A stretch of DNA of 46,156 nt from Verrucomicrobiota bacterium (GTDB lineage Bacteria > Verrucomicrobiota > Verrucomicrobiia > Chthoniobacterales > JAFAMB01), in assembly GCA_019239825.1 (NCBI GenBank), contig JAFAZK010000020.1, positions 1-46,156 of the forward strand, in the 5' to 3' direction. Each line of letters opens with the position of its first letter. Within the stretch, counting starts at the first letter, position 1. Made by a program: the position numbers and the translations under genes. The notes beneath the pieces are model-generated. The model did not search any database and had not been told where the DNA came from. It saw only the letters and a program-made list of their open reading frames with translations. Shown here in pieces: positions 8,305-16,858 of this stretch.

Positions 8305-9459
8305 TTACTGCGCCAATGCCCCTCGAACCAAATCGCGAGCTTGGCCATCTGCCTGGATTATATCATCCAGGCTTGGTCTGGCAAAATTGTCCGATCGGAT
8401 CATCGCTTCCTCCACGAGGGACCAGATCTGCGGGAATGTGATCCGGCCCTCCAAGAACGCTTCGACGGCGATTTCATTCGCCGCATTCAAAACAGCCGGC
8501 GTGGTTCCTCCTGTCTCGCCCGCCTGTCTTGCAAGTCGCAAGGCCGGGAAGTCGTCATATCGCGGTTCTTCGAAGTCCAGACTTCCCAGTTCTGCCAAAC
8601 GAAGCGGTTTCAACGCATTAGGAACCCGTTCGGGCCAAGTGACGGCGTACTGGATAGGAAAACACATGTCAGAATGGCTCAACTGTGCCAGCAACGAACC
8701 ATCCACAAACTCGACCATCGAGTGCACAATGCTTTGTGGATGAACGAGAACCTGAACTTGGCTCATGGGGATATCAAAGAGCCAACGCGCCTCAATCATC
8801 TCGAGTCCTTTGTTAAAGAGTGTTGCCGAATCGATACTGATTTTGCGACCCATCTTCCAAGTGGGATGCTTGAGAGCATCGGCCACTGTGACGGAGGCCA
8901 GACGGTCAGAGCTCAATTTGCGGAACGGTCCACCGGAAGCCGTTAAAATCAGGCTGCTGATTTCATGCTTTGGCTTACCCTCGAGGCATTGAAAAATCGC
9001 GTTATGCTCGCTATCCACCGGCAACACTTTGATGCCTTTTTGGCTGGCCTGGGTCATCACCGTCTCGCCGGCCATCACCAGGATCTCTTTACTGGCAACC
9101 GCGAGGTCCTTTCCTGTCTCGATGGCAGCCAGAGCGGGTCTTAGCCCCGACGTACCGACAATCGCGACGAGCACCAGGTCGGCACCACCCATGCGCGCAA
9201 GCGTTTCGAGACCTACCTCACCGGTCAGGATTTCCGGCGAATAATCCAGACAGGTTCGGAGTTCAACCAGATGAGCTGCGTCGACCAGACAAATCGCTTC
9301 CGGACGCGCGCGGTTGGCGGCCTGAGCTAATAGCCTGGCGTTCCGATTAGCAGCCATGCCGACGATCTGCATCCGATCGGGTATGGTTTCTGCTACTTTG
9401 ATAGCACTAGACCCAATTGAACCGGTAGCACCCAGGAGAATGACGCGGCGTTTTCTCAT
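8305..9459 (-). CDS. dxr: 1-deoxy-D-xylulose 5-phosphate reductoisomerase
   Basis: Dxr converts DXP to MEP with NADPH, the committed step of the MEP pathway. Length is 384 residues, normal for the family. The NADPH-binding loop is GATGSIGSS (10-18). The metal and substrate site is VDSEHNA (148-154), with D149 and E151 as metal ligands. HPTWKMG (198-204) and NKGLEMIEA (216-224) complete the active site. The usual A-N-K-E motif reads ASKE here (122-125), a small change at a normally conserved Asn. The start overlaps the end of cdsA by 4 bases (ATGA), and the stop is 6 bases before rseP. Together with ispG here and ispD at 20.9 kb, three MEP genes lie in this window. Confidence 0.97.
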   Translation of the reverse strand: MRKRRVILLGATGSIGSSAIKVAETIPDRMQIVGMAANRNARLLAQAANRARPEAICLVDAAHLVELRTCLDYSPEILTGEVGLETLARMGGADLVLVAIVGTSGLRPALAAIETGKDLAVASKEILVMAGETVMTQASQKGIKVLPVDSEHNAIFQCLEGKPKHEISSLILTASGGPFRKLSSDRLASVTVADALKHPTWKMGRKISIDSATLFNKGLEMIEARWLFDIPMSQVQVLVHPQSIVHSMVEFVDGSLLAQLSHSDMCFPIQYAVTWPERVPNALKPLRLAELGSLDFEEPRYDDFPALRLARQAGETGGTTPAVLNAANEIAVEAFLEGRITFPQIWSLVEEAMIRSDNFARPSLDDIIQADGQARDLVRGALAQ

Positions 9460-10319
9460 CGGGCTAAGAGCCTAAGGTAAAAGTAAAGCAAGGGACCAGT
9501 AAACAAGAGGCTATCGATCAGGTCTAGCACACCGCCGATTCCGGGCAAGACAGAACCGGAGTCTTTCACACCTGTGCTTCTTTTCAAGATCGATTCGCCG
9601 AGATCGCCGACCACGGCGGCCAAGCCAATGAGCACTCCCAGGACCAACGCGTGTAACCAGTTCAGCGCGTGCAACTCTTTTGGTAGCAACAGAAGCGACA
9701 AGCAACTTCCCAGTGCCGCAAACCCGAGTGAGCCGATGAATCCTTCCCAGGTCTTGGCCGGACTGATGTGCGGAACCATCAGATGACGTCCGATTTTGCT
9801 GCCCACCAGATACGCGCCCATGTCGCTGAACTTTGTGACGATGACAAGATAGAGAACGTAAAATTGGCCGACTGGATGACCATGCTGGTCCTGCGGCAAG
9901 ACATAAATGATCTTCGTCAAGAAGTTGAACAACCACGAAACGTAGAGCAACCCAAACAGGGTGTACGCCATGGTTTCGAGCGGTGCTTGTTTGGTGGTTG
10001 GTCGAAACATTTGCCGCGCGAAAACCCCGAATAAGAAAACCAGGAGCACGAGGGTCTCGAAGTTATAGTCGGCGTCAGGTCCGTTTGACCGGAAGAAGAG
10101 GAAACTTCCGATGAAATAGGCGGCGCCGCAGCAAATCCCGAATGCCTTGAAACACCGCATCCCGGATTTTTCGATCATCTGAAAGTATTCCCAGAGCCCG
10201 GCCAACCCCAGTACTGAGATCAATAGGAAGAAAACGACCTCGTTTCCTGTAAAAACGACCGCCAATGCTATCGCCCACATAGCGACGGCGCTGACCAGTC
10301 TACGCAAAAAGCGGCTCAT
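9456..10319 (-). CDS. cdsA: Phosphatidate cytidylyltransferase
   Basis: CdsA makes CDP-diacylglycerol from phosphatidic acid and CTP, the branch point of phospholipid synthesis. It is an integral membrane protein of 287 residues with about eight hydrophobic segments. Catalytic motifs are clear: TKFSDMGAYLVG (162-173), SPAKTWEG (186-193), GDLGESILKR (238-247) and KDSGSVLPGIGGVLDLIDS (252-270), the family signature. It is the first gene of the operon cdsA-dxr-rseP-ispG. In many bacteria uppS precedes cdsA; here the space upstream is a palindromic repeat and then a GTPase gene, so uppS has moved elsewhere. Confidence 0.96.
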   Translation of the reverse strand: MSRFLRRLVSAVAMWAIALAVVFTGNEVVFFLLISVLGLAGLWEYFQMIEKSGMRCFKAFGICCGAAYFIGSFLFFRSNGPDADYNFETLVLLVFLFGVFARQMFRPTTKQAPLETMAYTLFGLLYVSWLFNFLTKIIYVLPQDQHGHPVGQFYVLYLVIVTKFSDMGAYLVGSKIGRHLMVPHISPAKTWEGFIGSLGFAALGSCLSLLLLPKELHALNWLHALVLGVLIGLAAVVGDLGESILKRSTGVKDSGSVLPGIGGVLDLIDSLLFTGPLLYFYLRLLAR

Positions 10320-10382
10320 GAAGGAATGTTGGGGCGGAGCCTGCCATAAGCGGAACGCGGCGTCTAGCAGGAGCTAGGATCG

Positions 10383-10638
10383 GCGCCTGGAGGAGAGCTG
10401 CTTTGGCGCGTCCATCAACGACCTCGCGGATTTGTAGGCACCGGAGAATCCGGCCGAAACGTGTGCCGAGCAGGCGGCTCCCGCGAACTACCCAGCCTGA
10501 CATTTTAATCCGGAGCGCCGTTTTGCGAGGCATCGCTTAGGAGGGCTATAAAACTGCGTTACGTCGAGACGTTTCCGGGAGCCGCCTGCTTATCCATCCG
10601 ATAGAGCTGCAATGTGATGAAGCGGCTCCCCTCGATTC
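10383..10638. repeat. Four-arm palindromic repeat, family 1, copy B
   Basis: Second copy of the element at 1255-1489. Outer left arm GCGCCTGGAGGAGAGCTGC (from 10383); outer right arm AAGCGGCTCCCCTCGA (to about 10638). Inner arms are GAGCAGGCGGCTCCCGCGAA (10469-10488) and TTCCGGGAGCCGCCTGCTT (10574-10592). It fills nearly all of the 327-base gap between the GTPase gene and cdsA, both on the minus strand, so the cdsA operon promoter must lie within it or in the short flank. I see no gene inside. Confidence 0.8.
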
Positions 10639-10646
10639 CTCGCGCG

Positions 10647-12368
10647 TCACGACCCGGTCTGTTGCTTCAGCTCGACCAGCGAACGCTCGATTTCATCGAC
10701 GCGTTCTCTTAACGGCAAGATCCGGTGCGCTTCAGCGACGCAGAAACTCTCCAGCGGATCGAACGTTCCCCCAACTTCATGGTAGAAGGCCGTGATAGCG
10801 TTCCGCAGTTGGGTTTCCACCGCCTCTGCAAGTAGGGCTCGTTTTTCATTCATCCGCTGGCGGTATTTCCGCAAAATCTGACGTCTCCGTAGGACGGCAT
10901 AAACGGTTCCCGCTGCCGCTGCGAGGCCGGCTACGGTTCCGGTTACATCTAGAATCGCAGCATGGGCTAGGGCAGCGATGACCGTAAAGACACCGCCGGC
11001 AGCAGCGACCCCGGCTGGAACCCGGAGCCAGCGAGCGGTTTCACCAAACCAGCTCTGCAGCTGCTCTTTAATCTTTGCATCCGAAGTTTGCTCCAGGAGC
11101 GTAAGTTGGAGCTTTTGTAGAATAATTCCGCGTTGGCTCAGGAACCCGGGGAGCGCAGCAGCACGCACTTGCCGTTTGGTGTCGAATTGAACTTGAACTC
11201 GTTCCTGTAAATCGTGCCAAATACCGCGCAGATCGGATTCGAGCAACCCCAGCGCGTGTTCGATCTGTTCTTGGACCTTTGTCCTGACATCCTTCTCCAC
11301 TTGATCTTGGAAATCCTTTTCCCAACGGCCGCCGGAGAAGATCATTTTGAACGTCTGCGTCAGACTCAGACGTTCTTCGAGCACCTTCTCACCTCGCTCC
11401 CGGCAGTTGTCGTAAGCCATTTCCATCTCCCGGATAAAACCTCCCACCTGGCGGAGGGTCTGGCCTTTTCGCACCTCCAAGGAGCGCCGGATGGTTCCCA
11501 ATTTTTCCTGATCTGATTTCAACAGATCCACGGAGCTCTCTAAACGAACCTGGATCGAATTGGCGACAACCTGGGCGGTTTGAGCGGTCGACCGCAGCTT
11601 ACCGCCGCGTTCCTCGCTTTGGGTGACGGTCTGAGAAATCCAGTTTTCCAGAGCGGCGAAGTTGCTTTCTTGCCAGAGGTCCCCTTCTGGCGGATTCGAC
11701 TTGAGTTTGGCCTGAAGCGCCTTCTTCGCCGCGACCGCGAAGATCGGCCGGCTCGAGCCCAATATCTGAAGAATCGTTTGGTTAAGGTGCTTGATAATCA
11801 CCTCAACCTCTTCAGGCGAACGTAGATCTGCCTGTTGCAAGACAAACACAATGTTCTTCTTCCATCGATTTCCCAGCAGTCGAAGAAACTCCCAAGCTGA
11901 GGCAGCCCACGGATTAACCACGGAAAAAACAAACACAATCAAATCTGCCAGCGGCACGTAGCTGGTCGTGATTTCCTGGTGGCTGGCGACGATCGTGTTC
12001 GTGCCGGGCGTGTCGACAATATTAAAATTCTTTAAAAACGGGATCGGCCGATAACGCTCCGTTAGATCCTCCGATACCGCCACATCGTGCTCGGTCTCTC
12101 CGTACTTAAACACGTAGATCTTATCGGTGGCAGGTAGAACGTCGACCTTACAGAACTCCTGGCCAAACACCGCGTTCAGCAAAGACGATTTCCCGGCCTT
12201 GACCTCGCCAACCACCACAAAGAGAAGCGGATCGGCCAGACTGCGCGAAAGAGTCTGCAATGTTTCGACTGTCTCCGGGCTCTCGTCAGTTTCTCTGGCG
12301 AGAGAAACCAAGTTTCCCACCACGCCGGCGAGTCGAGCACGAGCCTCGAGATATGCTTCAACTACCAT
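10647..12368 (-). CDS. Dynamin-family GTPase with a C-terminal membrane hairpin
   Basis: A large GTPase of 573 residues that probably acts at the membrane. G1 is GEVKAGKSS (54-62), G2 a threonine near 81 (PATDK), G3 VDTPGTNT (118-125). The G4 position reads QQADL (178-182) instead of N/TKxD, a variation seen in some bacterial dynamin-like proteins. A long helical, charged region (about 250-430) precedes two hydrophobic helices near 445-490, rich in A, G and V, and then a basic stretch (RRRQILRKYRQR) and a helical tail. This order, GTPase, helical trunk, membrane paddle and helical end, fits bacterial dynamin-like proteins that remodel membranes. The cellular role cannot be assigned further. 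No partner gene is adjacent. Confidence 0.85.
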   Translation of the reverse strand: MVVEAYLEARARLAGVVGNLVSLARETDESPETVETLQTLSRSLADPLLFVVVGEVKAGKSSLLNAVFGQEFCKVDVLPATDKIYVFKYGETEHDVAVSEDLTERYRPIPFLKNFNIVDTPGTNTIVASHQEITTSYVPLADLIVFVFSVVNPWAASAWEFLRLLGNRWKKNIVFVLQQADLRSPEEVEVIIKHLNQTILQILGSSRPIFAVAAKKALQAKLKSNPPEGDLWQESNFAALENWISQTVTQSEERGGKLRSTAQTAQVVANSIQVRLESSVDLLKSDQEKLGTIRRSLEVRKGQTLRQVGGFIREMEMAYDNCRERGEKVLEERLSLTQTFKMIFSGGRWEKDFQDQVEKDVRTKVQEQIEHALGLLESDLRGIWHDLQERVQVQFDTKRQVRAAALPGFLSQRGIILQKLQLTLLEQTSDAKIKEQLQSWFGETARWLRVPAGVAAAGGVFTVIAALAHAAILDVTGTVAGLAAAAGTVYAVLRRRQILRKYRQRMNEKRALLAEAVETQLRNAITAFYHEVGGTFDPLESFCVAEAHRILPLRERVDEIERSLVELKQQTGS

Positions 12369-12528
12369 TCGATGCGGCTATGGTAGCAGAATCGTCCTGC
12401 TTGGCTAGGGTGGCACTTCGCGCACGACCAACAGGCAATAGCCGATAGCCAAGGACAAGGGCGTGAGAAGTGAAAGCTCGTCTCAGTGGTGCGGGCGTTT
12501 TCAGCCGGACAGAGACGACCCTGAACCT
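12369..12528. other. Intergenic region between deacetylase and GTPase genes
   Basis: 160 bases between two minus-strand genes. I see no gene, clear promoter or terminator. The GGCGTTCCC motif shared with ispG and the 20 kb palindrome begins just beyond its lower-coordinate neighbour gene's stop codon, inside that gene. Confidence 0.3.
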
Positions 12529-13401
12529 TCAGTTCGCGGCGTTCCCGACGCTCTCGGCGTTTCCGCCGTTCTGAGCAGCCAATTTAGCGTGTTTCTTGGA
12601 TGGACTTGGGCGGGGACTACCCGACGGACGCGATTCCGGGCTCGGGCTGGGGCTGCTCTTGGGCTTGTTCATCGCAATCAGTTGACTGACGGTCACAAAC
12701 TTGAACCCTTTTGCCGCAAGCGCGTCGAGTGTAGCCGGCATCGCATCCACCGTCTGCTTGTGGATATCGTGGGAAAGAACGATCGCTCCGGGACGTGCAC
12801 CGGCCAGAATCCGTTGCTCGATCACAGAGGCGCCTGGGCGTTTCCAGTCGAAGGGGTCAACCGACCAAATGATCACGCTCAGGCCGAATTGCTTCTCGAT
12901 CCAATCTTTTTGGCGGGCGGTGATCGCGCCGTACGGTGGCCTTAGCAGCACCGGCGTATAACCGCATGCGTTCTTGATCGCGGTTTGAGTCTTAGTGATC
13001 TCCTCCGTGACTCGGTCATCAGACAATTTTGAAAGCTGAGGATGGGTCCAAGAGTGATTCCCGATTTCGTGTCCTTCTGCCAAAATGCGCTGAACGATCG
13101 TTGGATTAGCCTGAGCATTCTGACCAATCATGAAAAAAGTCGCCTTGATGTTGCGCTGCTTAAGAATGTCGAGAAGCCGCGGAGTGGTTTCGGGGCTGGG
13201 TCCATCGTCGAAAGTCATCGCGACGTAGGGACCATCGACGTGAACGCTGAACCAGGTCGCCGGCTTTGGCGTTCCGTTTGAAACTTCGGGTGAGGATGCT
13301 GGCGACGGCGAGGGGCTTGGGCTAGCCGCCGGCGCATCTTCGGCTGCCGCTAAAGAGATCATGCTGACAAGTGCAAAAAACCAACCCAGGAGATAACGCA
13401 T
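12529..13401 (-). CDS. Secreted polysaccharide deacetylase (NodB/CE4 family)
   Basis: Metal-dependent deacetylase that removes N- or O-acetyl groups from a glycan such as peptidoglycan or a poly-GlcNAc. A signal peptide (residues 1-20, ending LAAA) and a Ser-Pro-rich linker (23-47) precede the CE4 domain (56-240). Catalytic motifs are complete: TFDDGP (63-68, base D65 and metal D66), NHSWTHP (115-121, metal H116 and H120), RPPYG (154-158), DPFDWKRPG (182-190) and SHDIH (210-214). The C-terminal tail (246-290) is again rich in S, P and K, and its last residues come from a 24-base motif repeated at 5.7 and 20.1 kb. It starts 2 bases after mtnP, so the two are cotranscribed. Confidence 0.92.
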   Translation of the reverse strand: MRYLLGWFFALVSMISLAAAEDAPAASPSPSPSPASSPEVSNGTPKPATWFSVHVDGPYVAMTFDDGPSPETTPRLLDILKQRNIKATFFMIGQNAQANPTIVQRILAEGHEIGNHSWTHPQLSKLSDDRVTEEITKTQTAIKNACGYTPVLLRPPYGAITARQKDWIEKQFGLSVIIWSVDPFDWKRPGASVIEQRILAGARPGAIVLSHDIHKQTVDAMPATLDALAAKGFKFVTVSQLIAMNKPKSSPSPSPESRPSGSPRPSPSKKHAKLAAQNGGNAESVGNAAN

Positions 13402-13403
13402 GT

Positions 13404-14273
13404 TTACAGGAATCGTTTTAAAATGACTTCTAACTTCTTAACCGTCGCGGGCGGCCAAAGTTTCCGATCCGTAATCAGAGCTGAGTCTAATGCTCGATGT
13501 TCTGGCCAATTTGGCTCTTCCGGGATCTGTTCGACTATCTTTGGGATAATCTGTCGAGCCGCCTCGGCATTCGCGAGCAGATGTTGGATAACCGTCTCTG
13601 CTGTTACTGGTTCACCGTCAACCTTCCAGCAATCGTAGTCCGTTATCAGACTGATAGCGGCAAAAGCGATTTCGGCTTCGCGGGCAAGTTTTGCTTCCGG
13701 CAGGTTCGTCATGCCAATCACGTCGAAACCCATTTTTCGGTGGAATTCGGACTCAGCCCGAGTCGAAAAAGCCGGCCCATCCATGTTTACATAGGTGCCA
13801 CCATCATGGACCTGACAACCGACCGCGCGAGCGGCCTGGGCGGCAATTGCTCTTAACTTTGGGCTCACCGGATCGGCGAAAGAAACGTGGGCGACGATGC
13901 CTTCGCCAAAAAATGTCCACAAAGGCCGTTGACTGGTTCGATCGAAGAATTGGGACGGCAATAAGATATCGCGCGGATGATAGTTCTCCTGAAGACTACC
14001 GACGGCGCCGACGCTGATCAGCCATCGCACATTAAGGGATCGCAAAGCGAATACGTTCGCCCGATGGTTTAATTCGGTTGGCAAGATCCGGTGGCCTCGG
14101 CCGTGCCGGGGCAAAAAATAAACGGCGCGGCCGTGTAAAAGCCCGCCTACGATCGAGTCGGAAGGTTTACCAAAGGGAGTAGTAATCTCTATTTCCCTGG
14201 TCGATTCCAACCCGCTGATTTGATAGAGGCCGCTTCCTCCTATTATACCGATGGCGGCTGGCTGCTCACTCAT
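13404..14273 (-). CDS. mtnP: 5'-methylthioadenosine phosphorylase
   Basis: Splits 5'-methylthioadenosine into adenine and methylthioribose 1-phosphate, the first step of methionine salvage. The protein is 289 residues, normal length. Family signatures: GIIGGSGLYQISGLE near the N-terminus (phosphate loop), LPRHGRGHRILPTELNHRAN, TYVNMDGPAFSTRAES, VIGMTNLPEAKLAREAE and ISLITDYDCWK. These fit MTA phosphorylase rather than purine nucleoside phosphorylase, since the second half has MTNLPEA and the acidic residue of DYDCW. The gene is 12 bases after the TlpA-like gene and 2 bases before the deacetylase, and no other methionine-salvage gene is next to it. A related phosphorylase for S-methyl-5'-thioinosine is the main alternative. 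Confidence 0.92.
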   Translation of the reverse strand: MSEQPAAIGIIGGSGLYQISGLESTREIEITTPFGKPSDSIVGGLLHGRAVYFLPRHGRGHRILPTELNHRANVFALRSLNVRWLISVGAVGSLQENYHPRDILLPSQFFDRTSQRPLWTFFGEGIVAHVSFADPVSPKLRAIAAQAARAVGCQVHDGGTYVNMDGPAFSTRAESEFHRKMGFDVIGMTNLPEAKLAREAEIAFAAISLITDYDCWKVDGEPVTAETVIQHLLANAEAARQIIPKIVEQIPEEPNWPEHRALDSALITDRKLWPPATVKKLEVILKRFL

Positions 14274-14285
14274 CTTCAGGCCGAG

Positions 14286-15326
14286 CTATTCCGCTACCAG
14301 ACGCTGTACGGTGGAAGCCAATTGGGTAACGTCGGCTGAGGTTGTCTCAACGACACCCTTTTTATTGATGATCCACATCTCCGGAATTTCGTGAACGGAG
14401 TATCTTGTGACCAGATCGCTGTTCCAACCTTTTCCATCGAAATATTGGGGCCAGGGGATCAAATGTTTGGCGATATAGTTGTCCATAGCCCGCCGGTCTT
14501 TGTCTAAAGAAACACCTACAATCGCAAGGCCTTTAGATTCGAAGGCTTTATAAACCTGTTGCACTAGCGGCATCTCTCTGGCGCAATCCGGGCACCATGA
14601 TGCCCAGAAATCGATTAGTACGACCTTCCCGGCCAATTGGCTCAGATCGACTGCTCTGCCCTGAGAGTCGACAAATGAAAGGTCGAGCTTCGTACCAATC
14701 AGGCGTGCTTTGATCAAAGCGGCTTTAGCGGCCTCAGCCAGTTCCGGATTTGAGTCTTTGCTGAGCTGCTCCAGAAAGGCGATGCCTTTAGCCTGGTCTT
14801 CCCTCAGCAACATGCTGGATTGAACGATTTGAAGTTTCGTCCTTTTTTCAACTTGCGGATGATCCGCCAGGAACTGTCCTATTTTAGTGGCTAGCTCACC
14901 CGCCTGCTGCGGCGTATGAATCAGGTCGTCATTATCCAAATAGCAGTAGAGCAAAGTTTCGCGAAGTTGGGTTTCGCTAGCCGCCGATTGCGGATGCGCC
15001 TTCAAAAAGGCGTCGGTTTCAGCAGAGAGGTCCGCCAACGTTGCGCTCCTTTGTTCAGCGGGTCCTGAAAAATCGGTGTTGTCGATCTTCCACAATAGTG
15101 CGCTGGCGGCGTTCTGATCGTCCGGATGCTTTTGCAGAAAATCTGCGGCTGCATCGTGGAGCGCTTTCTTTCGTCCGGCGTAGAATTCCACGGCATTCTC
15201 TCCAGCCGGCGGTTTTTCCTCGCGCTGTTTCTCAAGGTCCGCGACTTTCGACCAGTCGGAAGCATTTTGGCCGAGGCAATTAAGCGCGAACCCGGTTAAG
15301 GCGAGCAGAAGGTAACAGCGGCGCAT
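14286..15326 (-). CDS. Exported TlpA-like thioredoxin-family protein
   Basis: Periplasmic or surface thiol-disulfide protein of about 346 residues. I choose the ATG at 15326 because it gives a good signal peptide (MRRCYLLLALTGFALNCLGQ); an upstream start at 15380 would add 18 residues with no export signal. A helical region of about 200 residues (alpha-rich, tetratricopeptide-like in pattern but not clearly assignable) leads to a C-terminal TlpA/ResA thioredoxin domain with WCPDC (cysteines 245 and 248), followed by FESKGLAIVGVSLDKD. It probably reduces disulfides or serves cytochrome or envelope protein maturation. Cys16 in the signal peptide is not in a good lipobox. It is the first gene of the run with mtnP and the deacetylase. 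Confidence 0.82.
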   Translation of the reverse strand: MRRCYLLLALTGFALNCLGQNASDWSKVADLEKQREEKPPAGENAVEFYAGRKKALHDAAADFLQKHPDDQNAASALLWKIDNTDFSGPAEQRSATLADLSAETDAFLKAHPQSAASETQLRETLLYCYLDNDDLIHTPQQAGELATKIGQFLADHPQVEKRTKLQIVQSSMLLREDQAKGIAFLEQLSKDSNPELAEAAKAALIKARLIGTKLDLSFVDSQGRAVDLSQLAGKVVLIDFWASWCPDCAREMPLVQQVYKAFESKGLAIVGVSLDKDRRAMDNYIAKHLIPWPQYFDGKGWNSDLVTRYSVHEIPEMWIINKKGVVETTSADVTQLASTVQRLVAE

Positions 15327-15386
15327 AGTCGCAGTGTCGATTCGGCTAGACTGCTCTGTCAAGGTGCAACACTTGACCAATCACGC

Positions 15387-15679
15387 GGCGCCTGGAGGGG
15401 AGCCGCTTTTGTGCGTTGCCCGATCACCTCACCCATTCCTTACTGCGCACATGCGACCGTAACGTTTGTTAAGCAGGCGGCTCCCGCGAACGACTCGACG
15501 CGATGCCATGTCCATCGTCTGTTTCGGCTTGTCAGGTTGGTCGGCAGATCCGTTGGCTGAGAACAACACGCTGGGTAATTCGCGGGAGCCGTGTTTCGGG
15601 AGCGCTCCGGTAGCATTCGCGCTATACCAAAGAAAACGGGGCGGTTTCATACGGTCCAAAGCGGCTCCCTTCCAGGCTC
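15387..15679. repeat. Four-arm palindromic repeat, family 1, copy C
   Basis: Third and longest copy. Outer arms are GGCGCCTGGAGGGGAGCC (15387-15404, continuing GCTTTT) and AAAGCGGCTCCCTTCCAGGC (15658-15677). Inner arms are AAGCAGGCGGCTCCCGCGAA (15471-15490) and TTCGCGGGAGCCGTGTTT (15579-15596). The spacers differ from those in copies A and B. It fills the gap between the TlpA-like gene and the EamA gene and ends a few bases before the EamA stop codon. No gene is seen inside. Confidence 0.8.
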
Positions 15680-15683
15680 GTTT

Positions 15684-16712
15684 TTAGCTCGATGCGTCGC
15701 CCGGATGCGGTGTCGTTGGAGCTGGTGTCTCGCCGGCATGGGGTACGGGTGTGTGACCCCAGATTTGCATTACCAAGTTCGCGAACAAAATTAGGCTGCC
15801 TCCGATCAGGAGGCTCATGGAGAGGCGTTCGTTATCGTATTTGACTCCGACTAATGCGGATAAACAAATCGGCAAGAAAGTCGCGAACAACGATGTTGAG
15901 ACCGGTTCCAGCGTATAAATCAAAGCGGCTTCACTAGCGGGAATATATTTCTGACACCGATTCATCAGATTGAACGCTAGGAGGGTGCAGAAGAAAACCA
16001 AAATGGCGATCAAATAGAACTGTTGGCCAATACTGGCCGCAACTTTGTAACTATCGAAAGAGCGATTTGATAGAATAGAAACGACCGCAAAGACCAGGGC
16101 CGTGGTAATAAACATCACCGATGAAACCATCTTCGTGCGGTTCCGAAAGAATTGAGGAGCGTCCAGAACCAGAATCTGGACCGTGAAAAAGAGAGTGCTA
16201 AGCAAGGTCTCGAATTCACCTCGGCCCATACGAAATTGGGTCCAATCGATCTTGCTCAATACGACGATTCCCGCGATCACACCGAGGGTTGCGACTACCT
16301 GGACCGGACGCGGGAAACGTCGCGCGACTACGGCATGATAAAGCGGCACCAAAATGCAGTAGGTCTGAGTCAGGAACGCGGAGGTTGAGGCGGGAGTATA
16401 GGTTAATCCGTCCACTTGAAAGACCATGCCCACACCCCCGAAGAGCCCGAGCAAGAGTCCCTGCGTGGTCTCCTTTTTGGTCAGGGACGGGAGGGTGCGC
16501 CAACTCAAAATGACCATTACAATTCCCGCGATACCGAAGCGCAAGGTCCCTTGCAGCCCAACGACGAACCAACTCGACTCACTTGGAATTTCTTTGAGGT
16601 ACAGCAGGGTGAGCGCCTTGCTGGTCGGAAAGCTCAGCCCCCAGAAAAGACAGGCCAACGCCAAACCGATCGTCGCTTGGACGTGATGAGATGGCCTGAG
16701 CTTCTGATGCAT
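15684..16712 (-). CDS. EamA/DMT-family membrane transporter
   Basis: Ten-helix drug/metabolite transporter of about 342 residues in the inner membrane. Two EamA repeats are visible: the first begins with TIGLALACLFWGLSFPTSK, and the second contains LLAFNLMNRCQKYIPASEAALIYTLEPV, the usual conserved end of the repeat. Hydrophobic segments fill the whole length. I place the start at the ATG at 16712; an in-frame extension to a TTG at 16853 would add 47 non-membrane residues and looks spurious. The substrate cannot be told. It follows the radical SAM gene by about 150 bases on the same strand, so it may share that LexA-type promoter. Confidence 0.85.
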   Translation of the reverse strand: MHQKLRPSHHVQATIGLALACLFWGLSFPTSKALTLLYLKEIPSESSWFVVGLQGTLRFGIAGIVMVILSWRTLPSLTKKETTQGLLLGLFGGVGMVFQVDGLTYTPASTSAFLTQTYCILVPLYHAVVARRFPRPVQVVATLGVIAGIVVLSKIDWTQFRMGRGEFETLLSTLFFTVQILVLDAPQFFRNRTKMVSSVMFITTALVFAVVSILSNRSFDSYKVAASIGQQFYLIAILVFFCTLLAFNLMNRCQKYIPASEAALIYTLEPVSTSLFATFLPICLSALVGVKYDNERLSMSLLIGGSLILFANLVMQIWGHTPVPHAGETPAPTTPHPGDASS

Positions 16713-16858
16713 AGGGCGGAGCGTCAGGTATTCGAACAACGGCGTCAACGCCGGGACGGCCAGAAACGAAACGAATCTGGTGACCTCCCGTCTAGGCGTC
16801 GAATCGTTCAAAGCCCTGGTCGTAGGCCAGGGTCTTTCGGGACCTCCCCCCAAGTCAG

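Noticed and set aside
16713..16853. N-terminal extension of the EamA gene to a TTG codon
   Set aside because: The added 47 residues are not membrane-like and precede the usual family start.
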